DNA of 5,861 nt from Candidatus Hodarchaeota archaeon (lineage in GTDB: Archaea > Asgardarchaeota > Heimdallarchaeia > Hodarchaeales > YT1-039). The notes under the pieces are model-generated. The model was not told where the DNA came from. It ran no database searches and saw nothing but the letters and a program-made list of their open reading frames with translations. Made by a program: the position numbers and the translations under genes. Below are positions 1 through 5,800 of this stretch, piece by piece. The stretch spans positions 1-5,861 of the forward strand of contig JAEOTF010000516.1 in assembly GCA_016840025.1 (NCBI GenBank). The letters run 5' to 3'. Within the stretch, counting starts at the first letter, position 1. Every line of letters begins with the position of its first letter.

Positions 1-516
1 GATCGAGACGGAAATACAGCTAAAAAGAATTTCAATTATGTTGTAGATAGTTCAGCACCTAACATATCCTTTTTGGTCGCCAATAATACTCATTTTTATG
101 AAGGGACGCCTGTAATATTGTTCTGGAGTGCTTCCGATGAAAGCTCTGGTATAGCTAGTTTTAATCTAACTCTTTATCGCAACGGGCAGATAAATCCCTA
201 TTATTTCATATACAACCTAAAAAAATATAATAAAACTATCTACAACCTCGAAACTGGCAATTATACAGCATTTCTTACCGGTTATGATGTAGCAGGATTC
301 TCCAAAACAGCTATCTTGACATTTTTAGTAAATACTCTGGATTTTTCATCAACTGATAGTCGCACTGCAAAAAACCAGAGTACTACTTCTAATCATTCTA
401 AAAACTCTATTACTAGTGAGAAATCTTCTTATCCCCAATGGATTATATTACTCTCTTTTCTTTCATTAATATTACACAGATTCTTATTAAACCATAGAAG
501 AATGGGTAAATTTTGA
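1..516 (+). CDS. C-terminal part of a cell-surface Ig-like repeat protein with membrane anchor (5' partial)
   Basis: The frame is open from the first base, so the gene starts left of the window; 171 residues and the TGA stop are visible. Residues 1-20 (a DxxGN turn, then VVDSSAP) look like the end of one Ig-like beta-sandwich repeat. Residues about 21-112 form a second repeat, with the signature WSASDESSGI at 42-51 and a matching DVAGF turn at 96-100. This pattern is common in tandem bacterial/archaeal Ig-like surface proteins. Residues 114-143 are a Ser/Thr/Asn/Lys-rich stalk, 147-163 (WIILLSFLSLILHRFLL) a hydrophobic anchor, and NHRRMGKF a short basic tail, so the protein probably faces outward with a cytoplasmic C-terminus. 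Seven N-X-S/T sequons (N21, N28, N55, N77, N87, N125, N131) fit archaeal N-glycosylation. The function (adhesion, S-layer-like coat or exoenzyme appendage) cannot be told from this end. A TTG at 73 is internal to the domain and not a start. Confidence 0.8.
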   Translation, partial: DRDGNTAKKNFNYVVDSSAPNISFLVANNTHFYEGTPVILFWSASDESSGIASFNLTLYRNGQINPYYFIYNLKKYNKTIYNLETGNYTAFLTGYDVAGFSKTAILTFLVNTLDFSSTDSRTAKNQSTTSNHSKNSITSEKSSYPQWIILLSFLSLILHRFLLNHRRMGKF

Positions 517-534
517 CTAAACATGTTGGGATAG

Positions 535-617
535 TTTAGTAAAGGACCTTTAGACCATTATAATGAGTTGTTATGTTAAATTAGATTTTAAAAGTATTAG
601 ATAGATTCTTTAGTAAA
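535..617 (+). repeat. Two direct copies of the 9-mer TTTAGTAAA between genes
   Basis: TTTAGTAAA lies at 535-543 and 609-617 between the surface-protein stop and the P-loop gene. A third copy is at 2367-2375 upstream of the transporter, and a fourth at 324-332 inside the surface-protein gene. All four are on the plus strand. Next to the first copy is a small inverted repeat, TAAAGG-A-CCTTTA, at 540-552. Such AT-rich words can recur by chance; a regulator binding site is only a possibility. Confidence 0.3.
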
Positions 618-626
618 CTGAATAGC

Positions 627-634
627 TTAATATA
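627..634 (+). promoter_or_regulatory. Putative archaeal TATA box for the P-loop gene
   Basis: TTAATATA is centred about 39 bp before the ATG at 670. With usual archaeal spacing (start about 25 bp downstream) transcription would begin near 656, giving a leader of about 13 nt. No Shine-Dalgarno-like purine run precedes the ATG (the bases are agaattaaa). The AT-rich background makes chance matches likely. Confidence 0.4.
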
Positions 635-669
635 GGAAATCAACCACGAATATACATAGTAGAATTAAA

Positions 670-1929
670 ATGTTATCAATAGAAGAACCACAGCAACTAT
701 TCACCCTACACGGTGAGTTTGGCTATTTCGATCTATTTGGATCAAAACAACTCCCATTTATGATAGTTGCTCCACGAGGATTTGGGAAGTCAGAACTTTT
801 CCTTAAACTTATTGAGAGATTTAGTGTAGGTTATGTAAGATTCGTACCGGTTTGTACAGATGGCATTGTTATTTGTCAAGATTCTAGAAGCAATATCTAT
901 TTTTCATCTTCAAGTGACTGTATTTCAATTAGAGGTAGAAATGGAGAAAATTGGAAGAAAAAAAGCCCAATAGCGGTTAAATCGGAGAAAAATTACTTTA
1001 CATCGTTAAATCAACTGCAAAAAGGGGTACTACTGGTTGGAGCACTAGGTGTTAAATATCTAAGTGAATTAGAAAGCCTTATCAGAGAAAAAGGGCATAA
1101 AATAAAAATTAGCGAGCAAATTGAATTAAAAAGCATTATAGATACAGATAGATACTTATTTAAGCTTCTTAAAGACATGTATTTCAATCCTTCTAACTGG
1201 CAGCAAATAATTATTGCTCCTGAGGGAATTTTAGGTAGGATAGAAGAAGAATATCGTTTAATATGTAAAATTAAGAGCTTTTTACCTCACAGAATATTAG
1301 AACTCACCCTTCCTGAGGAAAAGGACAAATGGGGCCAACTCAATAACGTATTCTCCATGCTTGTAGAAAAAATTGACGAACTAATTCTAAATACTGTTGA
1401 AGAAATGCTAAACTCAATGCTCAGTACTAAAATAAAATATCTGTATGAAAAAAGCCATTTTGAAAGTTTGTTCCCAGAAAATAAACAACTAGCAAACCTT
1501 ACTCCATTACCGACAATGTATGCAATGAAGGCTATATTAGAGGAAAGGGTGAACCATGCACGTAGAATATGTCTACAATGCGCTCTTCCACAAACTGTAA
1601 CTAGCACACTTGAAGAAGGACTATCTAATATCAAAACCTTATTTATTGATCAATTTGATAATGAATTGAAAAGGAATAGTTTATTAAATATCGATAAATT
1701 GGAAAATATTTTACAAATTCATGGTTTAGCGATAAGTGAATTAAGTGAAAGTGTTAGAAAAGAATTAGTTTTTCCTGAAACAATGCAGAGAATTAATGAT
1801 ACGAAAGAGAAATTTGGATCGTTTAGAAATAGAGTAGATGATCTCAAATGGAAGGAAAATATAACTCAAGATGATAAAGATGAACTCTTAAATTCATTTA
1901 AAGAATTTATTGATAACCTTCTCAAATGA
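670..1929 (+). CDS. Uncharacterised P-loop NTPase-like protein
   Basis: This 419-residue protein is not one I recognise. A clear Walker A motif, APRGFGKS, sits at residues 34-41 after a short hydrophobic strand (FMIVA), as in AAA+/STAND-type ATPases, so ATP or GTP binding is likely. Further probable core strands are GVLLVGALG (119-127), QIIIAPEG (179-186) and ILELTLP (209-215). None carries the usual hhhhD[D/E] Walker B; the nearest is the glutamate of IIIAPE. There is no NKxD, so a classical GTPase is unlikely. From about residue 220 to the end the protein is charged and probably helical, partly coiled coil, with one CxxC (C301, C304). I see no signal peptide or transmembrane segment, so it is probably cytoplasmic. 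It stands alone, 153 bp after the surface-protein gene and convergent with the next gene. The ATG at 670 leaves a 33-residue lead before the P-loop, typical for the fold. Sure of the gene and P-loop; not of the role. Confidence 0.75.
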   Translation: MLSIEEPQQLFTLHGEFGYFDLFGSKQLPFMIVAPRGFGKSELFLKLIERFSVGYVRFVPVCTDGIVICQDSRSNIYFSSSSDCISIRGRNGENWKKKSPIAVKSEKNYFTSLNQLQKGVLLVGALGVKYLSELESLIREKGHKIKISEQIELKSIIDTDRYLFKLLKDMYFNPSNWQQIIIAPEGILGRIEEEYRLICKIKSFLPHRILELTLPEEKDKWGQLNNVFSMLVEKIDELILNTVEEMLNSMLSTKIKYLYEKSHFESLFPENKQLANLTPLPTMYAMKAILEERVNHARRICLQCALPQTVTSTLEEGLSNIKTLFIDQFDNELKRNSLLNIDKLENILQIHGLAISELSESVRKELVFPETMQRINDTKEKFGSFRNRVDDLKWKENITQDDKDELLNSFKEFIDNLLK

Positions 1930-1988
1930 TAAAGAGAGATATACCAAAAATTGATCCTTTCAAACAATTTCAATATCAATGATTAGAA

Positions 1989-2002
1989 TTATTTCGAAAT
2001 AA
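1989..2002. repeat. 14-bp perfect palindrome in a convergent intergenic gap
   Basis: TTATTTCGAAATAA reads identically on both strands. It lies in the 76-bp gap between the P-loop stop (1929) and the stop of the small membrane-protein gene (2006), 3 bp beyond the latter. As RNA it could form a weak AU-rich hairpin from either direction, so it may mark the ends of both transcripts; it could also be a dimeric protein site. Confidence 0.45.
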
Positions 2003-2005
2003 AAC

Positions 2006-2281
2006 TCATTCTTTATAAATATAATCGGTTTGTTCTCTCCACTCTCTTAATACCGCTTCTTCTACGTCTTCTTCTTCATTAGACATCACAAGCTCGCCTA
2101 TTATTAATAATAACCCTAAAACAAGCACCGCAGCGGCAATTAACATAAAAAATGCGATCAAATCTTTGAAAAACAGATAAAATGCGAGTATTGCATTTCC
2201 TCCTAAGAAAATAATTTCGAATTTTCCGAGAGATGCTCTCCGATCCGTCTCGTTAGCTTCAGATTCTTCTTCAGCTGACAT
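2006..2281 (-). CDS. Small two-helix membrane protein, unknown function
   Basis: This 91-residue protein is probably real: no gene opposes it and it has a clean membrane-protein layout. Residues 1-21 are polar and acidic (MSAEEESEANETDRR). Residues about 22-38 and 41-65 are two hydrophobic segments separated only by K39-D40, forming a tight hairpin. Residues 67-91 are strongly acidic (NEEEDVEEAV) and end in a tyrosine-containing tail. The membrane hairpin would put both charged ends on the same side, probably the cytoplasm. It has no cysteine pair, catalytic motif or signal cleavage site. It is a single gene, convergent with the P-loop gene and divergent from the MFS transporter (182 bp between starts). 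The ATG at 2281 is the only ATG that gives the full N-terminal region. I do not recognise a family; a membrane adaptor or small accessory subunit is possible, without proof. Confidence 0.65.
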   Translation of the reverse strand: MSAEEESEANETDRRASLGKFEIIFLGGNAILAFYLFFKDLIAFFMLIAAAVLVLGLLLIIGELVMSNEEEDVEEAVLREWREQTDYIYKE

Positions 2282-2332
2282 CTACTACTCTCTCAAACGA
2301 TTTTGACTTCTGATAATAGAGTCTCAATTACT

Positions 2333-2346
2333 TTCCTTTAAAGGAA
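2333..2346. promoter_or_regulatory. 14-bp perfect palindrome overlapping a TATA-like core in a divergent promoter region
   Basis: TTCCTTTAAAGGAA is a perfect palindrome with TTTAAA at its centre (2337-2342). It lies between the divergent small membrane-protein gene (start 2281, minus) and the MFS gene (start 2464, plus). As a minus-strand TATA box it would place transcription start near 2313, with a leader of about 32 nt. Symmetry over a TATA core also suits a repressor operator. It could serve the small gene, the transporter, or both. Confidence 0.45.
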
Positions 2347-2434
2347 TTTGAATCTATCTAATGATTTTTAGTAAATTTTTCTCACTCAATGTAACGACCA
2401 ATGTTTTTTTTCTTTAATTTTAAATTTCCTGTAA

Positions 2435-2440
2435 TATAAA
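2435..2440 (+). promoter_or_regulatory. TATA box for a probably leaderless MFS transcript
   Basis: TATAAA is centred about 26 bp before the ATG at 2464, the standard distance from an archaeal TATA box to the transcription start. The messenger would therefore begin at or within a base or two of the ATG, which fits the missing Shine-Dalgarno sequence. A T8 run at 2404-2411 lies upstream. This spacing is also the best support for the chosen start codon. Confidence 0.6.
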
Positions 2441-2463
2441 AATAGAGTACAGGCAGATATCTT

Positions 2464-3798
2464 ATGAGCAAGGCTAATTTGAAATGGTCTAAAATTACCA
2501 ACCATAAGTATTTTCACAATGATTTAAATTACAACGTCAAAATAGTCTTCCTATTCACAATTCTTCAATCAACAGGCCGTGGAATATGGATGGGAAACGT
2601 TCTTTCGGCGTATATTTATCTAATAGCAGAAGAATCCAATGTTGTTCTAGGATTGACAGGGGCTGCTACTGGTATTGCAATGACTTTAGTTGTCTTCCCT
2701 GCGGGATATATGTCTGATCGGTTTCATCGAGACTGGATTCTACGAGCTGCATCGGTTTTAGGTTTTATTTCGCTATTTTTTCTTGCCATAGCAAACAACA
2801 TTTACTTAATTGTCGTAGCGTTATTATTTTGGGGAACATTTCAGGGTTTAAGTCGTCCTGCGTTAGAATCAATATTCGCAGATTCTGTAATATCGGGAAA
2901 ACGATCACAAATTTATTCATGGAATCATTTCGCGAGACAAGCTTCAATGGCAATAGGACCTTTTATCAATGTAGGCCTATTTCTGATCCTAGGAGATAAG
3001 TGGGACATTATTATACTAAAAACCGTAATGTTAGTAGGAATTCTCATATCATGCATGGCACTCGTGGTGGGGATTTTCTTTAAGGATGCAAAAAGCCTTG
3101 GGGATAGTAGCGAGTCTTTACCAACAGCAAACGGATTAATGGAAGAAAAAGCTGTCGCTGTTTCCGATCATACTCAGAAAAGAATGGATCTATTTGTTCC
3201 TATAGTCCTTGGAACCTGTAATTTTATTATTGGATTCGGTGCAGGAATGACTGTTAAATTCTTCCCAATCTTTTTCATGAAACAATATGACCTTTTACCA
3301 ATATCAGTTCAAATAATTATGGGGCTGACCTTAATAGTTACAGGCATGAGCAGTGTGTTTACACAACGTGTCTCTCAGGTTTTTGGTCGACCACAAATGA
3401 TTTTCATTGTACAATCGCTTTCAATTAGCTGTCTCATAGGGATTGCTTTTTACCCTGCTATCTGGATTCTTCTTCCGATTTTCATTATGCGAGGAGCCCT
3501 GATGAACTCCAGTCAACCTCTTTCTCGCGCTATTCTCATGGATGTCATTCCAAAACGACATAGAGGGAAATTTAACTCCCTTCAAGCAGTAGCTTGGGGT
3601 TTTTTCTGGAATTTTAGTGCGGTGATTGGAGGATTTCTAATTGGGGATAATAATAATTACCGCTTATGTTTTCTAATTACTGCAGGACTTTACATTATTG
3701 GAACTTTACCAATTCTCTTACTTATTCCAAAAGTGCCTAAGGAAGTTGAGCAAGTATCCAAAGAGCATAAAAAAATCGTTCCAGCTTTGAGTGGATAG
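2464..3798 (+). CDS. Major facilitator superfamily (MFS) transporter
   Basis: This 444-residue integral membrane protein has the size and pattern of a 12-helix MFS secondary transporter. The hallmark loop 2-3 motif A is GYMSDRFHR (81-89), with D85, R86 and R89 in the expected places. A related loop in the second half is PKRHRGKF (363-370). Approximate helices: 27-48, 60-82, 91-110, 113-135, 155-176, 183-206; then a hydrophilic central loop 207-242 (LGDSSES, EEKAVAVSDHTQKR); then 243-270, 280-302, 310-330, 332-352, 372-394, 400-421. The tail is polar and lysine-rich. Substrate cannot be read from the sequence; drug or metabolite export, or solute uptake by proton coupling, are all possible. 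The loop 10-11 region (RAILMD, PKRHRGKFNSLQ, then GGFLIG) recalls an MFS branch I remember also from eukaryotes, from memory only. It is a single gene, convergent with the operon to its right (42 bp between stops). The start is supported by the TATA box. Confidence 0.9.
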   Translation: MSKANLKWSKITNHKYFHNDLNYNVKIVFLFTILQSTGRGIWMGNVLSAYIYLIAEESNVVLGLTGAATGIAMTLVVFPAGYMSDRFHRDWILRAASVLGFISLFFLAIANNIYLIVVALLFWGTFQGLSRPALESIFADSVISGKRSQIYSWNHFARQASMAIGPFINVGLFLILGDKWDIIILKTVMLVGILISCMALVVGIFFKDAKSLGDSSESLPTANGLMEEKAVAVSDHTQKRMDLFVPIVLGTCNFIIGFGAGMTVKFFPIFFMKQYDLLPISVQIIMGLTLIVTGMSSVFTQRVSQVFGRPQMIFIVQSLSISCLIGIAFYPAIWILLPIFIMRGALMNSSQPLSRAILMDVIPKRHRGKFNSLQAVAWGFFWNFSAVIGGFLIGDNNNYRLCFLITAGLYIIGTLPILLLIPKVPKEVEQVSKEHKKIVPALSG

Positions 3799-3815
3799 AT
3801 TCACGTTTAGTTATG

Positions 3816-3820
3816 AAAAA
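3816..3820 (-). terminator. Possible U-tract terminator of the three-gene operon
   Basis: Five consecutive T residues on the minus strand (within GTCTTTTTC) lie about 20 nt after the nucleotidyltransferase stop, inside the 42-bp convergent gap. Archaeal termination often needs only a U-tract. The run is short, so this is tentative. Confidence 0.25.
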
Positions 3821-3840
3821 GACAAACTCTTTGCTAAGCC

Positions 3841-4560
3841 TTATCTACTTCTTCGTTGTAAAAATCTTCTAAGGGAAACATTTTCAGCTTTAAGAGCATG
3901 TAAAACTTTCTCAAATTGTTCATCTTGATCTAAATGACGATGAAGGTAAACACCAGTTCTTCCTCTTTTATCCCGTTGCGTCAAAACACGAACGCGTTCC
4001 TGGATTACATCTAGAGAAATATCTAACAGTTTTGCGACCCTAGATTCATGTTCAATAACTGGGCTGATTAAAAACCCCTGTACTCCGTTTTTTAATACAG
4101 GTTGTACTAGTTCTAGTCGTTTATTGACACCAGCTTTCAATTGCTTTTTCAGAAGCTCATCCAGTGTACAAACCCCAGCGAAGTAATAGAAGTTCTCTTC
4201 TCGATCACGAAATGGTACGAGAGGAAATGTAACTGTAGTATCATTAGGAAATTCGATATGTGCTTTTGGGGTATGATTGGGAGTAGCTTGGGAGATACGG
4301 CGGTCTAAGATTTGATATTTTTCAAGGGTTAGTTCAATTTGCATCGAAGAAATTGGATAAGGAATAACAATATCAATATCACTCATTTGACTGACATCGC
4401 CACGAGCAACACTCCCGTAAATATAGCCGGGCAGTTGATTTTCTGTAATAATTGAGAGGAATCGTCTAGCTCTATTTCTTTTAACCTGAAGAAAGTTTCT
4501 TACTTTCTCAGACAGAGGTATAAACTCTTCCTCTATCCTTGTAGTTATTTTTTCGCGCAT
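3841..4560 (-). CDS. Pol-beta superfamily nucleotidyltransferase with C-terminal HTH-like region
   Basis: This 239-residue protein carries the nucleotidyltransferase signature GSVARGDVSQMSDIDI at 49-64: the GS pair that binds the nucleotide phosphates (49-50) and the two metal-binding aspartates D61 and D63. A third carboxylate could be E103 in HIEF. Enzymes of this fold move a nucleotidyl group from an NTP to a protein, RNA or small-molecule acceptor. Residues 1-40 are helical and basic. The C-terminal part (about 165-215) has SPVIEHESRVAKLLDISLDV, which looks like a helix-turn-helix, followed by RVLTQRDKRGRTGV. That combination resembles, from memory, the archaeal predicted-nucleotidyltransferase group COG1665; the assignment is not checked. 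There are no membrane segments. It is the last gene of a three-gene minus-strand cluster, 18 nt after the PHP gene. No HEPN partner lies beside it, so a MNT/HEPN toxin-antitoxin pair is not supported. The acceptor is unknown. Confidence 0.82.
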   Translation of the reverse strand: MREKITTRIEEEFIPLSEKVRNFLQVKRNRARRFLSIITENQLPGYIYGSVARGDVSQMSDIDIVIPYPISSMQIELTLEKYQILDRRISQATPNHTPKAHIEFPNDTTVTFPLVPFRDREENFYYFAGVCTLDELLKKQLKAGVNKRLELVQPVLKNGVQGFLISPVIEHESRVAKLLDISLDVIQERVRVLTQRDKRGRTGVYLHRHLDQDEQFEKVLHALKAENVSLRRFLQRRSR

Positions 4561-4578
4561 TGTAGATCAATTGTTAAA

Positions 4579-5187
4579 TTATTCTTTAGAAAATCCAAAC
4601 CAACTTGCAGAACATAGTGCATGTTGAATTTGATAGACTAAATCATCCAATTTTCTTACTTCCTGCTTAAAGATTGTAACACAACTGTTTAGATCCTTAA
4701 GAGAATGGCAATCACTACCACCAACGAGAGGAAGTCCAAGAAGTTTCGCTACTTGTCGGGCTTCTCTATTTTCACGTCTCCCTGATTTACCGTTGATTTC
4801 AATTGCATTAAATTCGAGATTTTCCAGGTTTTCTAGTTCATAGCCCGTTTTAAAAGGATGAGCCGCTATTGCTACCCCACCTTCATCATGAATAATATCG
4901 ATGACTTGTTTGGGTGTGGAGTGTTTTGGCGGTAACGCATCAATTCCAAAAGCAAGAATATGACCATAATCAGTGGTGATCTCAACACCTGGTATTAGAA
5001 TTGGTTCACCATCCTTCCAATTAGGATTTTTAGCATATCTCGGAACACCCAAAAGTGTATCATGGTTGGTGATACCAATACCACTTATACGGGCATCTAG
5101 ATTATTAAGTACATCCTTAAGCCCTAAATGACTGCATGTAGAGTAAGGACGGGTATGTACATGCAGATCGATAACACTCTGTACCAT
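4579..5187 (-). CDS. PHP-domain metal-dependent phosphoesterase
   Basis: This 202-residue protein is a stand-alone PHP domain with nearly all expected metal ligands: DLHVHT (D7, H9, H11), TNHDT (H42, D43), GVEITT (E69), GHILAF (H76), AAHPF (H110), AIEING (E130) and GGSDCHS (D159, H161). The PHP fold binds two or three metals and hydrolyses phosphoester bonds; known members include histidinol phosphatase, the polymerase III-associated domain and the TrpH/RNase AM-type 3',5'-nucleotide phosphatase or 5'-3' exonuclease. At about 200 residues it lacks the inserted domain of TrpH-like enzymes. It is probably cytoplasmic, with no signal or membrane segment. It begins 6 nt after the stop of the GGDEF-like gene and has no Shine-Dalgarno sequence, so translation is probably coupled or uses another mode. 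Being next to a palm-domain nucleotide enzyme and a nucleotidyltransferase, a nucleotide or small-RNA phosphodiester substrate is reasonable, but this is inference. Confidence 0.87.
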   Translation of the reverse strand: MVQSVIDLHVHTRPYSTCSHLGLKDVLNNLDARISGIGITNHDTLLGVPRYAKNPNWKDGEPILIPGVEITTDYGHILAFGIDALPPKHSTPKQVIDIIHDEGGVAIAAHPFKTGYELENLENLEFNAIEINGKSGRRENREARQVAKLLGLPLVGGSDCHSLKDLNSCVTIFKQEVRKLDDLVYQIQHALCSASWFGFSKE

Positions 5188-5193
5188 AGGGAA

Positions 5194-5679
5194 TCATGCA
5201 TATTCAATGCAAATAGAATTACGTTTTTTCTTTGCTTTTTTAAGGGCACGTTTTGCCATTAAAGCTGCAGGAGAAGATAACAAGGTATGTTCTCTTTTCC
5301 CAGTTTTCAGCTCCTTCGGTGTCGTTCCAGTAGGCCCAACAGCGACTCCAATTGAAATCGTTGTAATTCCTTGATTTTCAACCTTCTGCCGTAATAACTC
5401 TAAATCAGGCAATATTGCTTCTAGTTCTATGTGATTAATCATAATAACAGCTTCCTCGGTCCCCTCTGCTGGATTTACCCCCCAATGAATTACCCCCCAA
5501 TGTTTCTTTGCAAGAGTCTCAACTTCAGTGGTTAATGTGCCTGTTACAACATTCGGTGCATAACGAGTCCATCCTCGTTCTTCCATCACTTCCCCAAACC
5601 GATCCAAATCAAGAAAGATTATGATTGCTTTTTCCTGAGGTAATAATGACCTCTTGTTATGGGATTTCCTTCGAGTCAC
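5194..5679 (-). CDS. Minimal GGDEF-like palm-domain protein (possible nucleotide cyclase or GTP cyclohydrolase III-like enzyme)
   Basis: This 161-residue protein looks like a single palm (ferredoxin-like) nucleotidyl domain after a basic N-terminus (MTRRKSHNKR). IIIFLDLDRFGEV (19-31) matches the first strand and metal site of GGDEF domains (consensus D-x-D-x-F), with D24 and D26. GTEEA at 73-77 falls where GGDEF should be: the first G and the fourth-position E are kept, D is replaced by E. ISIGVAVG (109-116) and ALMAKRALKKAKKKRNSI (139-156) match the SIGVA strand and the A..AL..AK..GRN ending of GGDEF domains. Archaeal GTP cyclohydrolase III and minimal CRISPR-polymerase-type palms share this fold, and the motif set cannot separate them. 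It has no sensory domain and no transmembrane segment. The start is GTG at 5679: an in-frame stop lies about 20 codons upstream, no ATG lies between, and the next ATG (M32) would remove the D-x-D strand. It is first in a three-gene operon. Confidence 0.72.
   Translation of the reverse strand: MTRRKSHNKRSLLPQEKAIIIFLDLDRFGEVMEERGWTRYAPNVVTGTLTTEVETLAKKHWGVIHWGVNPAEGTEEAVIMINHIELEAILPDLELLRQKVENQGITTISIGVAVGPTGTTPKELKTGKREHTLLSSPAALMAKRALKKAKKKRNSICIEYA
5475..5502 (-). repeat. In-frame tandem duplication inside the GGDEF-like gene
   Basis: On the plus strand TTACCCCCCAATG occurs at 5475-5487 and again at 5490-5502, a 15-bp period equal to five codons. It encodes HWGVI-HWGVN (residues 60-69), directly before the GTEEA segment. 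Identical DNA in both units points to a recent slippage duplication. Confidence 0.85.
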
Positions 5680-5708
5680 GTTTATCGTCCGCGAGAGAAA
5701 AGACTCGC
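5672..5708 (-). promoter_or_regulatory. Two mutually exclusive leader hairpins at the GGDEF-like start codon
   Basis: In the minus-strand transcript the leader segment 5702-5708 can pair in two ways. GCGAG (5708-5704) pairs with CTCGC (5695-5691) around an 8-nt loop, ending 11 nt before the GTG. Alternatively CGAGTC (5707-5702) pairs with GACTCG (5677-5672), which includes the last base of the GTG codon and would occlude the start. The stems are only 5 and 6 bp, so chance is possible, but the arrangement is like a simple translational switch. Confidence 0.3.
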
Positions 5709-5735
5709 AACAAATTATTGTTACTTTTTTCTAGG

Positions 5736-5774
5736 TTATTAAGGTAGGCTTACTCTTGACATTACCTTTTATAA
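5736..5774 (-). promoter_or_regulatory. Candidate TATA boxes for the GGDEF-like/PHP/nucleotidyltransferase operon
   Basis: Two minus-strand AT-rich boxes precede the GTG at 5679. TTATAAAA (5774-5767) has the better sequence and would start transcription near 5745, giving a leader of about 65 nt. TTAATAA (5742-5736) would give a leader of about 35 nt. Either leader would contain the two alternative hairpins. I cannot choose between them from sequence. Confidence 0.4.
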
Positions 5775-5800
5775 CAAGGTTTTTGTATTTTTGACATCCT

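Noticed and set aside
1287..1634. 115-codon open frame on the minus strand
   Set aside because: It lies wholly inside the P-loop gene on the opposite strand, has no domain-like features, and its serine-rich translation is what the antisense of a charged helical protein gives.
2765..2953. 62-codon open frame on the minus strand
   Set aside because: It is antisense to the transmembrane part of the MFS gene and shows no independent coding signs.
3799..3840. Rho-independent bacterial-type terminator between the convergent genes
   Set aside because: No stable GC-rich stem is present; only a five-base T-run on the minus strand.
3841..4560. MNT/HEPN toxin-antitoxin pair
   Set aside because: The nucleotidyltransferase is longer than typical MNT antitoxins, has its own C-terminal region, and has no small HEPN gene beside it.
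3841..5679. CRISPR type III or minimal CRISPR-polymerase effector locus
   Set aside because: There is no repeat array, no Cas protein, no CARF or SAVED effector and no GGDD motif; only the palm fold is shared.
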